A stretch of 64,000 nucleotides of DNA from Amaurobius ferox (lineage: Eukaryota; Arthropoda; Arachnida; Araneae; Amaurobiidae), in the NCBI GenBank assembly GCA_951213105.1, contig OX578146.1, positions 112,820,127 to 112,884,126 on the forward strand, written 5' to 3'. Of this stretch, positions 58,769 to 64,000 are shown piece by piece (the first letter of the stretch is position 1; each line of letters starts with the position of its first letter). The notes beneath the pieces are model-generated. The model made no database searches, was not told the DNA's origin, and saw only the letters and a list, made by a program, of their open reading frames with translations. Position numbers and translations under genes: made by a program.

Positions 58769-61055
58769 TAAATATGATTATCTTAGTTAAATGGAATTAA
58801 AATGTTGGAAAACATCTCCTTGTTTTTATATATTTAACAAAATAAAAGAAAAACAAAATGCGCACAACTTCATACAAGAGTGCGCAAATCTGTGTCTAAA
58901 AGAACGCAGCTTTATTTTTGCTATAAAATGGTCACATACAAGATGTTGAGTTTCGTCAGCGGAGCAGACCTCGTGACACTAATTTAGACATTCACAGTAT
59001 TGCTACTCATTGCGTACTTTAAGTTATATAGATATTGACAGGTGTTGAATCGTTTCCTATCGAATTCTATTGAATATTTCCCATGAGCAAGAGTAAGTCT
59101 TTATAGCAATTAAGATCAACACATTATATTTCTTATTATTTTGAAAATAATGCCAGCGAGAATTAGATGTTTGGTATTCCCAGATGCAATTTCAATTTCA
59201 ATTAATTTTCTTAAACTATGAAATAGTTACTTGCAAAAATTCGAATCTTGGAAGTTTTAGCGTCCCGATTTCCCAAATTGTACTCTAGGTAGTTATACAA
59301 AATTATTAAACAATTTTCGAATTAAAACTTTGAGAATAACTATATGCTAACTACTGTTGTTCTTTAGTATGTGCATACTGCGTATTCCTAACTTGACCAA
59401 TTTTACTCAATGATGCACCGAGAGGTTAAAAGTCATGATGGTTTTGGGGTGTGCCCACGTGGTCTACATTTGGTCCTCTCGACCGTTTGGAGCAATCGCT
59501 GACAATTATGAGATAAATGGGCATTATTTAAGATACTCTACGCCCCTTCATGACTTTCGAACACCATGGTGGTGAAGAGGCACTCCAAAGAAATAATGCA
59601 ATATGTCGTCACAAGTCTTTTGTTGTTAGCGGGGAGAACATTGCACCGAGTTTTTCACCGTAATTTGGCCTCTACTGTAATCCTACATGAATCTCTTGGA
59701 TGTGGGCCACAATGAAAACAAGCTTATGATTCAAGAATCCGGCCCCATCCTATGCAACACAATTATAGCTTACAATACAGGATGTGTGGACAGCCATCCT
59801 TGCAGAAATGTAACTGTAAGTTGTTGATTTCATGGTTAAACATAGGGCTGCACTGCTGCTGGCTTGAGGAAAACCCATCTCTTTACTAGACCAAATACGT
59901 ACCTTGGCCCAAAGTTGAAGTACTTATCCAATGACTTTTGGGAGGTCAATCTATAGTATAAAACTGTTAACGAATGTAAAAAAAACGCCATATTTTTAAG
60001 CGATATACAAAACATAACTATCAATTTCTTAAGGGTAGCACTTATAAAAATGTATAAAGTTTGACCTTTAAGATTAAAGTATTTTAACTAAATTACTATG
60101 GAAAACGTCTCAATTAGTTTTAATGACATAAGAAAACGCTGTCTGATATGACGTCACATTAAGACTGAAGCAGCCTAAGTTTTCGCGGCTGATAACAAGA
60201 CGAAATAATTAATTTTCAATTAAATATAATTCTACACACTTTATTAAAACGTTTGAGATATAGGTTATGGGTAATGGTAGGCAAAGTAATAAATTAAAAT
60301 TAATTTAAAGCGTAATACGAAGCAGTATGCTTATATCATAATTAGAAAAAGTACCAGCCGTTGACCAGAATTTAAAAATGCAAACTGATAAATAATTTAC
60401 TGGAACTCACAGCGAACTTCTGAGCGCGATTAGTTCTCCCGTGCATGGGAGGGGCTTTAATATGTAGAACAGCTCCGAAAAAGGGAACACGTTAGGTTCA
60501 TTAAAAACAAAAAAAAACCCTAAGATATGGCTCGTTTAAAAAAAATTATAATTATTCAACGGATAGGTTTATGAAATTATTTTTTCTGAAGTAGTTTGTG
60601 ATATATTTAGAAGCTGCTGTTAAAATATAGACATTAAATGTCACGTCCATTTTTTATATGGTAATATAATTATCGGAGAAATTTAAAACGCAAGAGAAAT
60701 ATATATTTTTTCAAAATTCACGAAATTTTTACAAAACGCATGGATTTTGTTTAAAGTTTGTTTGAAAGAGAATTTTTCGATCTTTCCGATGGTGTCAAGA
60801 TGTAAACTCTGAGAATATTTTAGGTTGCTAAGAAACGCATTTGTGTGAAAATCGCAGTGAAATATAAAGAAACTAAAACTGTTTCGAAATTCAAACAAAT
60901 AATACCGAGGTGCACCTATTCGGGTCAAGAGGTGCCTGTACACCAAATATCATGCTGTACGACGATTAGATTTCGCACTACAGCCACGTCAGTAACTGTC
61001 ACGTCATCGCTACAGCCACGTTAGCCACTGCCACATCCTCTCTTCAAACTAAAAA
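58769..61055. other. gene-free region with repeat G copy 2
   Basis: 59400-59950 is less AT-rich but holds no motif-bearing frame. 60905-60985 matches 55880-55965 (GAGGTGCAC, CTGTACACCAAAT, GCTGTACGACGATTAG). Confidence 0.4.
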
Positions 61056-61816
61056 ATCTGATGTGGGCAACACATGACTTTCCTTATATAATGCAATGAA
61101 TTTACTACATTTACAGTTTAAAAAAATGTTATTCTTATAGTAGATACTTATATTCTTTCAAAGATATTGAATTTTCTTGAATTACTCGACTTTTTCATTG
61201 ATTTGGCGTCATTTTTATCCATTTGGCAAGATTTTCGTTAATTTGACAACATTTAAAAATGTCGCCCAGTTGGCGACATTTCGCTAAGGTTGTCGCCAAA
61301 ATCTCGCCAAGCGTTATGGACGGAAAAATAAGTTATTCTTACAGCAGATAAATGACCATTGGTGTTCAAATACAAAAGTATTACTCAAAGTATCTTTTCT
61401 CGTGAATGGAACGAGTTAGATCCACGAAAATAATGCCACCAAATTTACCGCATAATATTACATATGAAAAGTGAACATGTTTCTTAACAGTTAATATGTT
61501 TTTTAATTTATGGGACTTTTTGATAAATTTATTTGAAAAATGTGCAATATCTCAAGAACGGTTCATGCTAGTGTTCAAAATTTGTCAATCGTTTTCTAAG
61601 GAAAAATTACATAAGAAATGTCTATTTGCGTAACTTTATTAAACATTTTGATTTTTTGATGATTTTTTCAAAATTTCACTTAAAATTTAGGAGGGTTCTG
61701 AACATTCGATCGTGTTTTAAAACAAGCTTCAAGTATTCATGGATTGTGATTTTTGTACCAAATTTCATGCGAATCGCTCCATTTGTTGGTGAGATATCAT
61801 CTCCAAAGACTCACTG

Positions 61817-61850
<34 letters not shown>

Positions 61851-61851
61851 T

Positions 61852-61887
<36 letters not shown>

Positions 61888-62008
61888 TCACCTAAAAAAA
61901 GGTTAGATTCGTGATCAGGGATGCTTAAAACGTGCTCTACCGTCGAAAACTCGGATTCGAATTTTCGATCCCATCACAATACTTTCCTTATATGTATATA
62001 AGGAATGT
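61056..62008 (-). mobile_element. HLE-A copy 8
   Basis: 3' hairpin 61057-61077, TTGGCGA block 61200-61320, two (CA)n tracts 61820-61880 and a shortened 5' palindrome 61981-62008. Complete. Confidence 0.7.
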
Positions 62009-62556
62009 ATTTCACAAGAGCTTTTCAATAATAACTGATTTTAAACAAGTACAATTGAAGCAAAACTATAAATTTCATAAAACCTTTCCTAATGGTTTTC
62101 ATAAAAAAATACTTTTGCATGATTTAAATTTATATTGAATTTCAATGAGTTTGTGCATAATTCTTTCAACTATGTCCTATTAAATAAATTACTTTAACTA
62201 TTATAACTATATCTAAATATTTTCACTGAAAGAAGTGTATTGATATTTAATCAAATCCTATTTGCATTTGAGCGTTTTTTGCTATCGAATATTTTTTTTT
62301 CTCTCTAAATTAGTCCTTTTACATTCTGACATTCCAAATTGTAAGAATTTAAAAATTTAAAACTATTGAATAAAAGGTATTTTTCGAATATAGAAACATT
62401 GATAAATTATTATGAAAAAGAAAAGCGTGAGAAATTAATAAACAATAAAAATTGCACTAGCTCCGTTATTTTTCGTTTTAGTGTTGTTTGATATAATGGA
62501 ATCGTTTGATATAACAATTCGAAAATCCGGAATGATAACTATTAAAGATATATATA
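62009..62556. other. gene-free stretch
   Basis: AT-rich, no feature that I can support. Confidence 0.4.
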
Positions 62557-63700
62557 CAGGGTGTCCCAAAAACATTGGCCTCGGCTTTTATTCCTTAAAT
62601 ATTGATCTTAGACATATATAATAAATTAAAGTTGCGTAAAAAAGGTGCAGAATTTTATGAAATCTATTAAAATTTTCAAGGGAATTAAATTTTAAGAAAT
62701 ACAAAATTTAAATTTTTATACGTTCCCCGTACAAAAATATTTCCAATGAATAAAATTTGCCCCATACACTAATAAGACGATGTACAAAATTTCAGCATTT
62801 TATCATAAAATGTCCCAGAGATATGAAAAGATAAAAATGCTGACTTAAACCATTTTTCGATGCATCGACATGGGTTTCTCAGAGGGCAAAAATCATGTCG
62901 GCAGATCTATTTTCAGGGTTCATACACAAATTATGGAAGAAAGCAATGATTAAAGCATGATTAAAGATTGATTAAAACAAGACAATGATTAAAGATGATT
63001 TTAAAAAACAATGATTAAAGCAAGCAAATGATTAAAGCATGAACAAGAAAGTAAAATCATTTACATAAGTAAATAATAATTTTGCTAATTACATAAGTAA
63101 ATAATAATTGCGCATGGTAACGTTTTGTAAATGCGCATGTTGACGTTTTGTAAATGCGCATGGTAACGTTTTGTTAGGCGCATGGAAATGTTTTGTAAAT
63201 GCTATTCAGTTTTAAAAAGTGTGTAAATAGCTAGTTTTGTAGTAATTGTTAAGGCAAGCTAGAGAGATATTATCTATACTGATATTATCTGTACACTATC
63301 TCATTTTTGTATCTTGAGAATACAATTACGAGTTAAGAGAACTAACTATATGCTCGAAAGATACAGGAATCAGACAGAGACATACATCATTGAAAGTAGT
63401 TTGTTTTTAATCAGAAATCCACAAAACAAAATAAATCTAAATTAGATTTTCTTTTCATTCTAAGGAAAATTTGAATTCTAATTTTGCTATATATATGCAT
63501 ATATTTATTTCTACGCATTTCACAATTCCCTTGTACATATACACTTAATACATATACACTTGGTACAAAAGTATCTACACTGTGTAGGAATGATAACTTT
63601 ACACAAAGTTTACAAAGCTTGTTCAAAATATTTTCCATCCATGCCAATACGGAGCTGAATAATAAAAAAATAAAAAAGACATCGTTATGAATTTTAAAGG
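62557..63700 (+). mobile_element. Foldback element (CAGGGTGTCCC), one arm, same family as 3033
   Basis: Preceded by TATA (62553-62556). 62557-62930 matches the right arm and adjacent interior of the 3-kb element. After an additional block with GATTAAAG repeats and a 23-bp minisatellite, homology resumes at about 63545-63660. No opposite arm is found before the window ends. Confidence 0.6.
63110..63200 (+). repeat. 23-bp minisatellite, four units
   Basis: GCGCATGGTAACGTTTTGTA-type units at 63110, 63133, 63156 and 63178. Confidence 0.85.
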
Positions 63701-64000
63701 AATACAAAGAACTTCGTTATTTTCATTAATTTATTAGTTCAAGCATTTTTTCCCTATTTTTATCTTTAGTTTAAACATAAATAAAAGAAAGCAATAAAAT
63801 TCTGAGAACATTTTCAAATGCATTTACGGAAAATACTCTTGTATGAATACTTGATATTGATTTAAAACAGGATCTTTTAAGTACATTCCCTTAATTATTC
63901 AAACAAAAGTTGATTTTTTGCCCCCAACAGAACAAGTTTGTTGAAATTTAATCAAGTCCTTGTTATTGGAGTGTTGTTCCCTGTTCCAGAGTTATAACGA
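63701..64000. other. gene-free stretch
   Basis: No feature that I can support. Confidence 0.4.

Overview
This is eukaryotic nuclear DNA, very AT-rich, with no intact host gene that I can recognise. The repeat content points to an arthropod, most likely an arachnid such as a spider. The signs are arthropod-type Tc1 and mariner transposases, a 5S-rRNA-headed SINE, and a dense load of short repeats with microsatellite cores. The taxon is an inference. No bacterial-style operon, rRNA array, functional tRNA or CRISPR is present.

The dominant component is a set of related non-autonomous elements (called here HLE-A, HLE-B and HLE-C), with about 16 recognisable 3' ends. Each starts with ACTTTCC inside a 5' palindrome and carries a (TG)n or GTCTGT microsatellite near the 5' end. 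Each ends with a second copy of the terminal motif (GGAAAGT), followed by a small hairpin (ATGTG..CACAT) and CAGA, and sits in T-runs. This layout (asymmetric terminal inverted repeats, 3' stem-loop, T/T target, no target duplication) is what is known for Helentron-derived elements (HINEs). Copies are nested: at 13.68-16.58 kb three HLE-B copies sit inside one another, and at 32.7-34.4 kb an HLE-A sits in an HLE-C.

Other mobile DNA, left to right: a 5'-truncated non-LTR retrotransposon with an intact RNase H domain (0.76-1.79 kb); a hAT relic (2.2-3.0 kb); foldback elements ending CAGGGTGTCCC with TATA duplications (3.0-4.9, 27.2-28.1, 62.6 kb); a hammerhead-like motif (6.5 kb); a paired MITE full of TGACGTCA-like motifs (11.1 and 42.8 kb); a complete but frame-broken Tc1-like element (21.3-22.7 kb); pogo/Tigger-like relics (41.5-43.6 kb); a foldback DNA transposon with a DDE C-terminal relic (48.8-50.0 kb); and an internally deleted mariner (50.7-51.6 kb). 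Four SINE insertions (17.2, 45.0, 57.1, 58.7 kb) share one 3' tail but have different Pol III heads (tRNA-like, 5S rRNA, a second tRNA-like). Three have clear target duplications.

Tandem arrays include a 20-bp minisatellite grown inside a SINE (57.3-58.2 kb), eight identical 33-bp units (48.13-48.39 kb), a 140-bp x5 array (24.2-24.9 kb), two 24-bp arrays (37.0 and 40.0 kb) and a (TA)n block (26.06-26.35 kb). A roughly 850-bp sequence occurs as inverted copies at 29.15 and 35.98 kb. Three loci (20.9, 54.9, 56.75 kb) share a promoter-like module with heat-shock-element-like pentamers just upstream of a TATA box.

The genes do not work together as a pathway. The window is a layered record of transposition, best read as intergenic or long-intron sequence.
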